A stretch of 64,000 nt of DNA, from NCBI RefSeq assembly GCF_900176165.1, contig NZ_FWWU01000009.1:338501-402500 (forward strand), written 5' to 3'. A model generated the notes under the pieces. It was not told where the DNA came from and made no database searches. It worked only from the letters and a program-made list of their open reading frames with translations. This document shows positions 49,553 through 60,856 of the stretch, piece after piece. The first letter of the stretch is position 1; each line of letters opens with the position of its first letter. The DNA comes from Deinococcus hopiensis KR-140 (GTDB taxonomy: Bacteria; Deinococcota; Deinococci; Deinococcales; Deinococcaceae). The translations under genes and the position numbers were made by a program.

Positions 49553-49587
49553 AGACCCTCGGCCCCTGTGGCGCGGGGGTCTTTTTA
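49553..49587 (+). terminator. Rho-independent terminator
   Basis: AGACCC pairs with GGGTCT across a GC-rich arm (49553-49582), followed by TTTTTAA. It ends the 141-aa gene. Confidence 0.85.
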
Positions 49588-49665
49588 ATCGGGGCGTGAA
49601 AAATGCGCTGTTGCTACAGGCCACACCCACGTCCCACACCCCCTTGACCCGGTACAATCGCCCGA

Positions 49666-50751
49666 ATGCCCCTGACGTACCTCACGCGCATCGCGCAGAC
49701 GCCCGCACCCACCTTTGGGGAGGGCGAGCGGGCGTCGCTTGTCGCGCGGCTGTGGCAGGACCTGGGCTACGTGGTGACGCGCGACGAGGTGGGCAACGTC
49801 CTGACCCGCCTGACGCCACCAGGTACCGAGGGCCTGCCCGCGCTGCTGCTCGCCGCGCACCTCGACACCGTGTTCGCCCACGGCACCGACGTGACGGTGC
49901 GCGAGGACCGGGGCCGCCTTGTGGGGCCGGGGGTGGGTGACAACAGCGCCAGCCTCGCCGTCGTGACCGCTCTGCTGCGGGACCTGCGCGGCGCAGAAGG
50001 AATGCTGCGCCGCCCGCTGTGGGTGGCCGCCAACGTGGGCGAGGAGGGCCTGGGAGACCTACGCGGGGCCAAGCACCTCATCGCGCAGCACCGTTCACAA
50101 CTCGGGGCCTTTATCGCGGTGGACGGATACCTCGGCGTGGCCGTCACGCGGGCGGTGGGCGTGCGGCGCTACCGGGCCGTGTTCCTGGGGCCGGGCGGGC
50201 ACTCCTGGGGAGACCAGGGGCCCAGCGCCCTGCACGCCCTGGGCGAGGCCATCAGCGCCCTGTACGCCCTGCACCGCCCCACGACGCCGCGCACCACCCT
50301 GAACGTGGGGCTGGCCCACGGCGGCACCAGCGTGAACTCCATCGCCGGAAGCGCCGAACTGCTGCTGGACCTGCGCTCGCTGGACCCGGTGGCGCTGGCA
50401 GACCTGGACGCGCGGGCGCAAAACGCGCTGCACGTGGCTGCCCGCTCCACCGGCGTGTCGCTGCGGCTGGAGCGGGTGGGAGACCGGCCCGGCGGGGACC
50501 TGGGCGCCGAGCCCCTCCTCGCCCTGGCGCGCGAGGCTGCCCGGTTGGGCCGCACCGAGCTGCGCCTCGCGTCCAGCAGCACCGACGCCAACGCCGCCGC
50601 GCCCCACCGCCTGCCCGCCATCGCCCTCGGTGTGTACCGCGGCGGCAACGCCCACCGCGAGGACGAGTGGGTGCAGGCGAGCAGTCTGGGACCGGGCCTG
50701 CAATTTCTGCGGCAGATGGTGGAGCTGTACCAGCGGCGTCCGGTGGTGTAG
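49666..50751 (+). CDS. M20/M28-type metallopeptidase
   Basis: Metal ligands are seen in LLAAHLDTVF (H, D), GPGVGDNSAS (D) and ANVGEEGLGDLRGAKHL (E pair); a dimerisation-like GPGGHSWGDQGPSALHAL block follows, as in M20 peptidases such as PepT. 361 residues. ATG 49666 follows TACAAT (49653-49658) by 7 nt, a good leaderless start. Likely a cytosolic peptidase; the peptide preference is unknown. Confidence 0.9.
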   Translation: MPLTYLTRIAQTPAPTFGEGERASLVARLWQDLGYVVTRDEVGNVLTRLTPPGTEGLPALLLAAHLDTVFAHGTDVTVREDRGRLVGPGVGDNSASLAVVTALLRDLRGAEGMLRRPLWVAANVGEEGLGDLRGAKHLIAQHRSQLGAFIAVDGYLGVAVTRAVGVRRYRAVFLGPGGHSWGDQGPSALHALGEAISALYALHRPTTPRTTLNVGLAHGGTSVNSIAGSAELLLDLRSLDPVALADLDARAQNALHVAARSTGVSLRLERVGDRPGGDLGAEPLLALAREAARLGRTELRLASSSTDANAAAPHRLPAIALGVYRGGNAHREDEWVQASSLGPGLQFLRQMVELYQRRPVV

Positions 50752-50816
50752 GAAAGGCGGGCAAAAGGGACGGGGCAGCCTTTCTCAGCATGTCCCCGCC
50801 CCTTTTGTGCCCGGCG

Positions 50817-51788
50817 CTATCGTCCCAGCGCCCGCGTAAAGCTCCGCTCTGCCCGAGCTTTCATCTCTGCTACGGCGTCCCAGTCGGGAGCTGTTCGGGC
50901 GAGGGCCTGGGCCGTGACCGCCTGCGCGCCAAAGGCTGTGGGGTGAGCCGGCGCCCCCGCGTCGTCGCAAAAGCCCTGCACCTTGGGGTCATAGGCCACG
51001 CCCGCAAAGGGCACGCCTGCCGCCGCCGCCAGGATCACTGCGTGGAGCCGTACACCGATCACAAAGCCGCTGGACGCGATGGCGTCGAGGGCCACCTGGG
51101 GATCGCGGGTGCCAAGCACTTCGTCTGCGCCAAGGCTCCGCGCGGCCCCATCGTCGTGGTCCGGCATGAAACTCAGGGCAGTCACGTGGCGGCCCTGAGA
51201 ACGGAGGGCTGCGGCCACGGACCTCAGGCCCTCGGTCGCGTCCGTCACGTCGCCGCGTGGGGCCAGGATCACCCGCCTCGGGTCCGGCGTCAGCCCAGGC
51301 GTAGGGGAGAGGAGCAGGGCCGGATCGCCGCCAAGTTCGCCCTCCAGCCCCAGGGCGCGCAGCGTCTCCAGGCTGCCCCGGTCCCGCACGATGACCGGCA
51401 CGCCCCGAAGGGCTGCCGCCACCCGCCGCCCACCTTCCGGCGAGAGGGGACCGATGCTCTGGTTGAAAACCACCACTCGCTTTCGCAGCAGTCGCGCGGC
51501 CCGGATCACGCCGAGGTAGTACGTCAGGTTGCGCGCGCTCGTCCGGTCTTGCAGCAACCCACCCCCGCCCGAGAGCACCACCCCGGAGCGGGCCAGCGCG
51601 GCGAGCAGGCCCAGCGGTTGCATCCGGGGCGCGCTCTCGCAGCCGTAGGTGCGGGCCGTCTCCTCCGGCGTGTTTGAGAGCAGCAGCGGCTCGGCTCCCC
51701 GGGCCTTGAGGGCGCGGCTGATCGCCAGGGCAATCGCCTCGTCGCCCGTGTTGCCGAAGCCGTAGTAACCGCTGACCGTCACCCTCAC
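50817..51788 (-). CDS. csaB: Polysaccharide pyruvyl transferase CsaB
   Basis: CsaB adds a pyruvate ketal to cell-wall polysaccharide, which lets SLH-domain S-layer proteins bind. Motifs are VSGYYGFGNTGDEAI, VLSGGGGLLQDRTS, QSIGPLS and VGVRLHAVILAAAAGVPF. 323 residues. GTG 51788 overlaps the stop of the upstream gene (GTGA), indicating translational coupling. Deinococcus anchors an S-layer, so the role fits, though the partner polysaccharide genes are not here. Confidence 0.92.
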   Translation of the reverse strand: MRVTVSGYYGFGNTGDEAIALAISRALKARGAEPLLLSNTPEETARTYGCESAPRMQPLGLLAALARSGVVLSGGGGLLQDRTSARNLTYYLGVIRAARLLRKRVVVFNQSIGPLSPEGGRRVAAALRGVPVIVRDRGSLETLRALGLEGELGGDPALLLSPTPGLTPDPRRVILAPRGDVTDATEGLRSVAAALRSQGRHVTALSFMPDHDDGAARSLGADEVLGTRDPQVALDAIASSGFVIGVRLHAVILAAAAGVPFAGVAYDPKVQGFCDDAGAPAHPTAFGAQAVTAQALARTAPDWDAVAEMKARAERSFTRALGR

Positions 51789-53683
51789 GCCTGGCCCTCT
51801 GACGCTCCGGCCACCGGGCGGCGGGCCCCGTATCCGGCCCAGAAGTTGAGCGCCCACTTCAGTGCAGGGGTCAGGACCAGCCCCACCAGCAGCCCGATCC
51901 CGAGGCCCAGAAAGCAGCGCTGGGCGCTGATCAGCAGCGGCGTGTGAAAGTGCGAGAAGGTGTTGAGGATGCTCGCCTGCCCCACCACACCGCCCAGCAC
52001 CATCATGGTGCTGAAGTAGCCGGGCAGCACGCCGCCCAGCCCGATGATGCCGAGGGGATGCCCGGCAAGTTCCTTGAAGCGCGGGCGGACGATGGTGTCC
52101 TGAAGTTGTTGCCGCACACTGGCCTCCGCGTCGCTGACGCCCAGGCCCGTCGCGTTGCCCCGCCGCAGGAAGACCAGCGCGAACACGCCCAGCGCGGCGG
52201 CCATCACGCCGATATCGCCCAGCCGCAGCGGCGTGTTGTACAGGTCGCGGGCCGTCTTGCGCACGTCCTGCCGGGGCAGGAAGCTCAGGCCCACGAGAAG
52301 GAGCGGCACCAGCAGCGTCAGGCCCACACCCTTGAAAGGCTCCAGCCCCAGCACGCTCTCGCGGTTGGCCCCCAGGGCCGAGACAAACAGCACGCCGATC
52401 AGCGACAGGCCCGTTGCCAGGAACCAGTCGGTGACCCGGGAGCGCCGCAGTACCAGTCCCAGCGCGGGAAAGGTGATCGCGGCGATCAGCGCGCCACCCT
52501 CGAAGGGGTGAAAGCCGTTGAGGCCAAGCGCGGCCAGTCCCGCCAGCACCGCCACCGCCAGTCCCAGCCGGGGCAGCGGGAAGCTCAGGCCCAGTAACAC
52601 GAGGGCGGCGAGCGGGCCCAGCAGGCTCAGGACGCGCAGGATGGCACTCGGCTCGAAGGGCGTGACCACCGGCATCCCCACCTTGACCCCGGACTTGGCA
52701 AGCAGTTCGGAGGTGCGCTTCAGGAATTCCTTCGTCTCGTACACCGTGGGAAAGGGGCGCAGGTACAGGATGCGCTGGCTGCGCTCGCGTGCGGCGAGGT
52801 TGAATTTGCTCGCCACCGCGTCTGGCCCCAGCCGGTTTTGCCACGAGGGGTTGAGTGCGAACATCCGCACCGCGCCGTGCGCCTTCACCAGCGTGTCCAG
52901 TTCTCGCTGCACCGAGCCCTCGATCACCGCAGGGAGGCGTCTTCCCAGCGCCGCGTCCACCTTCGCCAGCCGCTCGGGGGTGCGCGCGCCAATCACCTCG
53001 TCGCCGTTGAAGGCGATGAAGGGCACGTCGGGCCAGTCGGCGGCAGGCTCACGCAGCGCCTCATCGTCGTAGGGGCGGTAGACCAGCACCAGACCCTGCT
53101 TTTTCAGGCCCGCGATCAGCGCCTCGTCGGGCCCCGAGGGCAGGAAGTCGGGGTCTGTGGGCCAGCCCTGCCAGGTCTGTCCCCCGGCGGTGATGTTCTG
53201 TACGGGAATGGTGTAGCGCGCGGGCAGGCGGTCCGTGGCCCCAGGCTTGAGCGGGCGCAGGTAGATCCACTGCGGCTTGAACCCGGCTCCGGGATGCTCG
53301 GCGGCCAGGTCCGCGCCCCGGCGCTCGTAGATCTCGCCCCGCTGCACGAGGTTGCCGATCACGTCCTCGTACAGTGACACTCCGTTCACGCCCAGCGCCT
53401 TGTACTCGTCCAGCAACTGTTGCGGCGTCTTGCCCACCCGCTGCGCCTGCACGCCCATCGCCTGGTAGTCCATGACCAGCGAGACCGTTTTTTGCGCCTG
53501 CTCGAACTGCACGCGCTGCCACGCCAGCAGCAGCGCTGGAATCAGCGACAGCAGGATCACGCCCAGCAGGGGCCGCAAGAAGCGCGTGCGGGTGGGCGCG
53601 GGAACGGGCGGCGCGGAGGCGGGCAGGAGGGGGCCCGCCCGGTCTTGCAGGAGGGGTGGGCGGGTGGGGTTCGGCTCGGTCAC
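51785..53683 (-). CDS. DUF5693 family membrane protein
   Basis: After one N-terminal helix (LLGVILLSLIPALLLAW) there is an outside domain of about 280 residues, then about nine helices. The outside part includes LLDEYKALGVNGVSLYEDVI and IEGSVQRELDTLVKAHGAVR. Such proteins regularly stand before csaB. GTG 53683 is preceded by TAGGAT (53691-53696, plus strand) at 7 nt; the ATG at 53692 would overlap that box. An export or assembly role in wall-polymer pyruvylation is inferred. Confidence 0.88.
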   Translation of the reverse strand: MTEPNPTRPPLLQDRAGPLLPASAPPVPAPTRTRFLRPLLGVILLSLIPALLLAWQRVQFEQAQKTVSLVMDYQAMGVQAQRVGKTPQQLLDEYKALGVNGVSLYEDVIGNLVQRGEIYERRGADLAAEHPGAGFKPQWIYLRPLKPGATDRLPARYTIPVQNITAGGQTWQGWPTDPDFLPSGPDEALIAGLKKQGLVLVYRPYDDEALREPAADWPDVPFIAFNGDEVIGARTPERLAKVDAALGRRLPAVIEGSVQRELDTLVKAHGAVRMFALNPSWQNRLGPDAVASKFNLAARERSQRILYLRPFPTVYETKEFLKRTSELLAKSGVKVGMPVVTPFEPSAILRVLSLLGPLAALVLLGLSFPLPRLGLAVAVLAGLAALGLNGFHPFEGGALIAAITFPALGLVLRRSRVTDWFLATGLSLIGVLFVSALGANRESVLGLEPFKGVGLTLLVPLLLVGLSFLPRQDVRKTARDLYNTPLRLGDIGVMAAALGVFALVFLRRGNATGLGVSDAEASVRQQLQDTIVRPRFKELAGHPLGIIGLGGVLPGYFSTMMVLGGVVGQASILNTFSHFHTPLLISAQRCFLGLGIGLLVGLVLTPALKWALNFWAGYGARRPVAGASEGQA

Positions 53684-53810
53684 GGAAGACATCCTAAGAG
53701 GCAGAGGAGAGGGGCGGGGGGAAGGAGGCCGGCAGGTGCCGCGCCCAGCGTGACGGCCTCCGGGCCCGGAAGTCGTCCCTCCAAAGGAGGAGGCGGGACG
53801 GGAGCCAAGG

Positions 53811-54425
<615 letters not shown>

Positions 54426-54486
54426 GGGCGCCTCCAGGCGCGGCGGTCAGCGGTCAGCAGACCCCCCCAGTTCCCAAACACGCTGC

Positions 54487-55521
54487 TCACGCTCCCCGCC
54501 CCAGGTTGCCGATCAGGTCGATGCGCCGCTCGGCCATGCGCCGGGCGACCAGGTGCGGCGGCTTGCCCAGTTGCTCGGCCACGGCGGTGATGCGCGAGAC
54601 GGTGGCGTAGACGCGCTCGGCGGCCTGCTCGGGGGTCAGTGAGGAGGCCGCCGCAATCAGTCCCGCCGCATTGATGGCGAAGTCGGGCATATACACGATG
54701 CCCGCTTCCTTGACGGCGGCCTCGCCGGTTCTCGAGAGGGGATGGTGCTCGCCCCCCGCGATCAGGCGGCACTGCAGCCGGGGCACCTGGGCCGAGCGGA
54801 TGGAATGCCCGTACCCGCACGGCGCGAAGACGTCGCAGGGCACGTCGAAGAGGTCCTCGGTGCTCAGCACGCTCAGCCCGCCGAGTTCGTCGGCGAGGTC
54901 CTCGGCACGTTCGGAACGGGCGTCGGCCACCGTCAGGCGCGCGCCCTCACGGTGCAGGTGCTCGGCCAGGGTGCGCCCCACCGCGCCGACGCCCAGGATG
55001 GCGACGCGTACGCCGCGCAGACTCTCGCTGCCCAGGGCGAAGCGGGCCGCCGCCTTCATGCCCCGGTACACGCCGTAGCCGGTGACGCGGCTGGTGTCGG
55101 TGTTCACGCCCAGGGTGGCGGGCGTTTCCTGCGCCACAAAGGCGATGTCGCCCGGCGTTACGCCGATGTCTTCGGTGAGCACCACCCGGGGCGCGAGGGG
55201 CCGTACCTGCCGCCCCAGGGCGCGAAACAGCGCTTCGCGCGCGTGGGGATCGTCCACTCCCGCTTCGGGCATCAGCAGCACGCATGCGCCCCCACCGTAG
55301 TTCAGCCCGGCCAGCGCCGCCTTGAGGGTCAGGCTCTCGCTGAGGGCGAGCGCGCCGCGCAGAGCTTCCTCCTCCGGCAGCGGGCGCAGCCGCACACCGG
55401 CGATGGCGGGTCCCAGCACCGTCGAATGCACCGCCAGGGCCGCCTTGAGGCCGCTGGGGGCGTGGTGGAGCAGCGTGAGGGCCTCATGCCCGCGCGATTG
55501 CATCTCCTCGAATATCTGCAT
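54487..55521 (-). CDS. Leucine/glutamate dehydrogenase-family protein
   Basis: The family oxidatively deaminates branched-chain or related amino acids with NAD. Seen are LTLKAALAGLNYGGGACVL with the substrate lysine, TEDIGVTPGDIAFVAQETP, and a Rossmann motif VAILGVGAVGRTLAEHL; FAPCGYGHSIR stands where leucine dehydrogenase has PCALGG. 344 residues. GGGAGAAG precedes ATG 55521. The substrate is inferred as leucine, valine or phenylalanine. Confidence 0.88.
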   Translation of the reverse strand: MQIFEEMQSRGHEALTLLHHAPSGLKAALAVHSTVLGPAIAGVRLRPLPEEEALRGALALSESLTLKAALAGLNYGGGACVLLMPEAGVDDPHAREALFRALGRQVRPLAPRVVLTEDIGVTPGDIAFVAQETPATLGVNTDTSRVTGYGVYRGMKAAARFALGSESLRGVRVAILGVGAVGRTLAEHLHREGARLTVADARSERAEDLADELGGLSVLSTEDLFDVPCDVFAPCGYGHSIRSAQVPRLQCRLIAGGEHHPLSRTGEAAVKEAGIVYMPDFAINAAGLIAAASSLTPEQAAERVYATVSRITAVAEQLGKPPHLVARRMAERRIDLIGNLGRGA

Positions 55522-55792
55522 CTTCTCCCTGACTCCCTGACCTGGCTATGCCGGGGCGCGGCCTGCCTGCGTGAGGGGCGCGTCCGCACGGTAACTTCCT
55601 GAGCCTATCACCGCGCGGCCCGGCGCGCGCGAAATCGGCCCATACCGGCGCAGGCTCCTTTATGCTTGAAAGAAGCCTGTCAGGCCCGAGACGCCACTCT
55701 GGCGAAGATGGCACAATACCTGCACTTCGCGACGCAAAACGGCATCACCCCTGGCCTACACGTGGCCCGGGGCGCGCAAAGGGGGAAGTGAT

Positions 55793-57262
55793 ATGGAACA
55801 GATTGCTCCGCTCGCCAAGATCCTGGCAGAAGCAAACGGCCTCGAATGGCGGAACCTGCGCGGCACCGGCCCGGGCGGCACCATCGTCGAGCAAGACGTG
55901 ATCGATCACCTCACGCGCATCATGAGCGGCGAGGAAGAGCCGCCGTCCACCCCCGTAGACGCCCCACCGCCCGAATGGACCGGCACCGAGCTGCCCCCCG
56001 GCGGCGGCCTGCTCGCGCCTGGTATGCCCTCCATGGACATGCTCAGCAGCGCGGGCGTGGATTCAGACCTGGCCGCGCTTGTCAGTCAGCCCGCGCCCGC
56101 CGCCACGACGCCCCCCGTGCCCCCCGCCGCGAGCGCTCCCGACGACGATCTGGAATTCGAGCTGGAAGACGAGCAGGAGCCGGCACCCGTTCAGCCGACG
56201 CCACCCGCCATGCCCTCCTTCTCGGCTCGCGTGGAGGAAGCGCCCGCCCAGCCCGCTCCGGTGCAGACGCCTGAAGTGGTGCCCGCCGTGCCGGACCTGC
56301 CCACGCCCGCTGCGCCGGTTATGCCGTCCCTCGGCGCGGCCCCCACACCGGCGGCTTCCGCCCCCACGCCGTCTCCGTCCGCACCCCCTGCAGGCGGCGC
56401 AAAGGCGGGCCTGGGCAGCTTGCTCTCGCGGTTGTACCAACCTGGCGCCGGCCAGCCGACACCGCCTCCCGCCCAGACCACGCCCTCCGTGCCGATGCCC
56501 AGCGCTCCGATGCCCAGCGCTCCTACGCCCAGCGTCCCGGCTCCCGCCGCTGCCGCGCAGAGCCCGGTCACGCCGCCCCTGCCCACGCCTATGCCGGAAG
56601 TGGCGGCGGCTGCACCCACCCTCCCTGACGCGCCCCGTGTGGTGGAGGCCGAGGAGGAAGCCATCCCGCTCGCTCCCGCTGCTGAGGCGGTGCCCGCAGC
56701 GGTGGAAGAGGTGCGTGCGCCCGAGGTGGCCCCGCCCGCGCCAGTTGCCGAACAGGCCCCCGCGCCTGCTTCCATGCCCGTTCCGGCTGCTCCCGTGCGT
56801 GACGCGGTGTGGTTCGGCACGTACCTGCGCCGTGACGCCAACGTCTCCGCCCTGTCGGACCTGCGCCGCCAACTCGTCAGTGCGCTCGGGCAGGACGTAC
56901 CGCTCGGCCTGCTCGTGGCCCGCGCCGCCCAGCGTCACGCCGACGGTCTGGGCCTGAGCGCGGTGGCTGTGCAGGACCTGAACGCCTCGGTGGCCCGTCC
57001 CGTGGAGGGCGGCACGCTGCGCGGAGCACTCTCGTCCTTCACAGGAGAGCAGGAAGGCACTGCAGACCTGCTGGTCATCGACGCGGGCACGCTCGACCTC
57101 GACGACCTGCACCTGCCCCATACGGTCACCCTCAGCGTGGGCCGCGTGCAGAACGGCCTCGCTGCCCTGACACTCAACGGTAACGTGGACGCCGCCCAGG
57201 GCGCACGCTTCCTGGCAAATGTGGCCGCGACGCTGGAAGAGCCGATCATCCTGGTGCTGTAA
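55793..57262 (+). CDS. E2-like protein with E3-binding domain and dead acyltransferase domain
   Basis: Residues about 4-46 form a peripheral-subunit-binding domain (APLAKILAEANGLEWRNLRG, GPGGTIVEQDVIDHL), the part of 2-oxoacid dehydrogenase E2 subunits that holds E3. A very long Pro/Ala/Glu linker (about 50-355) follows. The last about 125 residues align with an E2 catalytic C-terminus (TVTLSVGRV, LAALTLNGNVDAAQGARF, ATLEEPIILVL), but the DHRVxDG motif with the catalytic His is replaced by NGNVDAAQ (462-469). No lipoyl domain is present. So it cannot transfer acyl groups and may be a scaffold. GGGGGAAG precedes ATG 55793. Confidence 0.85.
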   Translation: MEQIAPLAKILAEANGLEWRNLRGTGPGGTIVEQDVIDHLTRIMSGEEEPPSTPVDAPPPEWTGTELPPGGGLLAPGMPSMDMLSSAGVDSDLAALVSQPAPAATTPPVPPAASAPDDDLEFELEDEQEPAPVQPTPPAMPSFSARVEEAPAQPAPVQTPEVVPAVPDLPTPAAPVMPSLGAAPTPAASAPTPSPSAPPAGGAKAGLGSLLSRLYQPGAGQPTPPPAQTTPSVPMPSAPMPSAPTPSVPAPAAAAQSPVTPPLPTPMPEVAAAAPTLPDAPRVVEAEEEAIPLAPAAEAVPAAVEEVRAPEVAPPAPVAEQAPAPASMPVPAAPVRDAVWFGTYLRRDANVSALSDLRRQLVSALGQDVPLGLLVARAAQRHADGLGLSAVAVQDLNASVARPVEGGTLRGALSSFTGEQEGTADLLVIDAGTLDLDDLHLPHTVTLSVGRVQNGLAALTLNGNVDAAQGARFLANVAATLEEPIILVL

Positions 57263-57286
57263 GGGCGGTTGGGTTCAGCAACACCA

Positions 57287-57332
57287 GCAGGAAGCCCCCG
57301 CCTAGGCGGGGGCTTCCTGCCTTTGTCTTTTG
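57287..57332 (+). terminator. Strong terminator after the E2-like gene
   Basis: A 16-bp perfect stem (57287-57302 with 57305-57320, 2-nt loop) followed by CTTTGTCTTTT. Confidence 0.88.
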
Positions 57333-57857
57333 CTGACTGCGAAGCTCGATTTTGGCCATCGGGAGGGGCAACAGCGTGCTGTTGCCCCTGGCAGACTTGA
57401 GCAGGTCAGCTCTGCCGCAGGGGTTCACCCGCAGTGTTGATGCCTTTGCGCCGGCGTTCTCTCGCAGAACCTGGCCGCAGGTCCAACGGCTGATCATCGG
57501 CACCCTCCTGGCACCCGGGAGGCGAGCAGTGGCGGCCTTGAACGTCTTGGGTTTGGCCGATGATTCCAGATTCGGCACCTGCCACCGCGTGCTGAACCAG
57601 GCACGCTGGTTCAGCCTCCACCCCAGTCGCGTCTTGCTGGGCCTGTGGGTCACCGCCTTTGTTCCCACTGGCCCGCTCGTCCTCGGCTTGGACGGCACGG
57701 TCGAGCGTCGCACAGGCGTGAACATCAGCGCCAAGGGTATCTACCGTGATCCTGTTCGCTCCAGCCATGGTCACTTCGTGAAAGCCAGCGGTCTTCGCTG
57801 GCTGAGCCTCATGCTGCCGCCTCCTCTTCCATGGGCACAGCGCATCTGGGCCTTGCC

Positions 57858-57887
57858 GTTTCTGACGGCACGCGTGCCGTCAGAAAC
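57858..57887. repeat. 30-bp perfect palindrome inside the transposase remnant
   Basis: GTTTCTGACGGCACG is followed directly by its exact complement, with no spacer. The frameshift of the transposase lies at its right end. Confidence 0.7.
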
Positions 57888-58105
57888 GCTCTCACCAGCA
57901 ACGCAGACATCGGCGCAAAACCTTGCTGGACTGGGCACGGCAGATGCTGCGCCTCGTTCAGCGCTGGTGTCCCGAACGTGAACGGACCGTTGTGGCCGGC
58001 AGCGCCCAGACTTTGATTGCCTGGCTTCACCACCTCCGCCAAGGTCAACCCATCACAGGCCTGCACCCGGTTGCGTCTGGGCGCAATTCCCCCAAAGTAC
58101 AGCGA

Positions 58106-58135
58106 AGAGCTGATGGCTGGAGAGCTGATGGCTGG
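58106..58135 (+). repeat. Tandem duplication of 15 bp
   Basis: AGAGCTGATGGCTGG occurs twice in a row (58106-58120, 58121-58135), beyond the end of transposase similarity. Confidence 0.8.
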
Positions 58136-58186
58136 CGGCTCCCTGGACAGGCCCACCCCACTCCGCCTCCACATCCGGCTACACTG

Positions 58187-58218
<32 letters not shown>

Positions 58219-58395
58219 TCCAGGTGGATGAAGAGAGGCAAGTCTGAGCGCGCGGTGGGAGACATGAAGGAATTGACTCTGGTTCCTGAACCGGGCAGAA
58301 AGGGCGCTGTCCCGGTTCATCCACCGCCGCCCAACCCTTGTGGGTGGCACTCGCTTCGCTCGGCTGGGCCTGTGAGCCCAGCACCAAGGAGAATC

Positions 58396-59610
<1,215 letters not shown>

Positions 59611-59737
59611 GCTGCCGGTCATCAGCCTCTATACGGATGGCTGACAGCCCACCGCTTTTCCCACAGTCCCTGCTTCTCCCGCCCACTACACTTTTCTCCA
59701 TTCACTCGCGCCCCTCGGTGCGGGAAGGAGACATAAT

Positions 59738-60349
<612 letters not shown>

Positions 60350-60369
60350 GTAAGCCCAACGCAAAACGA

Positions 60370-60395
60370 GAGGGAGCCGCATGAAGGGCTCCCTC
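60370..60395 (+). terminator. Hairpin after folE
   Basis: A 9-bp stem (GAGGGAGCC with GGCTCCCTC, 8-nt loop) followed by CCGCTGTTTCT, a weak T-rich tail. Confidence 0.6.
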
Positions 60396-60413
60396 CCGCT
60401 GTTTCTACACGTC

Positions 60414-60538
60414 ATACGGAACTAAAGTGATTTCCACCTTTTGGTGCATGAGAGCCACTCCGCACTGGGTATTCACAGACGAGTTTTACAGCCTCACCAC
60501 CGACTTTGCCACATACGGGAATCACTTTGGTCTCGTGT
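60414..60538 (-). repeat. MITE-like repeat family I, copy C (125 bp)
   Basis: Inverted relative to copies A and B. Its ends are ATACGGAACTAAAGTGATTT on the left and, read inward from the right, ACACGAGACCAAAGTGATTC. The same length of 125 bp and blocks such as GACCAAAGTGATTCC and TAGTTCCGTAT on the minus strand identify it; the centre is more diverged. Its right end overlaps the last codons of the csoR-like pseudogene. Confidence 0.7.
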
Positions 60539-60856
60539 CATACCGGTACCGCAGCGCCTCCATCAGTTCCTCTGCCATCTCCACCGTGTCGCCCCGGGGG
60601 ATTGCCGTCGCCACGCGGACTTCGAGGTGGCCGCGCAGCGCACCCTCTCCGACTCCGGTCAAAGCGCTCTGCACGGCCTTGATCTGGCGCAGCACGTCCA
60701 CGCCGTAGGCGTCCTCTTGCTCCAGTACTCGCACGATGCCTTCGGGGTGCCCCCACGCAATGCTCAGGCGGTGGATGGCGCGCTCGTGGGCACCTTCCGG
60801 TATGCGCAGCTTGGCCTCGGTGTGGCAGAGGGGGGAGCGGTGGGCGCGCCGGTCAT
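60522..60856 (-). pseudogene. Frameshifted CsoR/FrmR-family metal regulator
   Basis: The body is CsoR-like: CHTEAKLRIPEGAHERAIHR, GHPEGIVRVLEQEDAYGVDV and LRQIKAVQSALTGVGEGALR with AEELMEALRYR. The ATG at 60856 is in a different frame; one missing C in a run of six C near 60833 explains the shift. The ligand cysteine of the DAYCVDV motif is Gly here and the C-terminal HLxxC cysteine is also absent, so metal sensing is lost anyway. The stop TGA is supplied by the MITE-like repeat. It starts inside the stop of the DUF305 pseudogene (ATGA). Confidence 0.65.

Larger units (their letters stand above)
57352..58135 (+). pseudogene. Broken IS701-like transposase
   Basis: The N-terminal half reads well in one frame: APAFSRRTWPQVQRLIIGTL, RVLNQARWFSLHPSRVLLGL, GLDGTVERRTGVNISAKGIY, VKASGLRWLSLML and WALPFLTARVPSE. 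Near 57884 one extra base moves the sense to another frame (KTLLDWARQMLRLVQRWCPE, TVVAGSAQTLIAWLHHLRQG). Similarity stops near 58048; the C-terminal half is missing. An 11-bp inverted repeat (57365-57375/57378-57388) is close to the left end. A 15-bp tandem duplication is at 58106-58135. Confidence 0.75.

Noticed and set aside
56063..57121. Gly/Arg-rich frames opposite the E2-like gene
   Set aside because: Complement of the Pro/Ala linker codons; artefact of composition.
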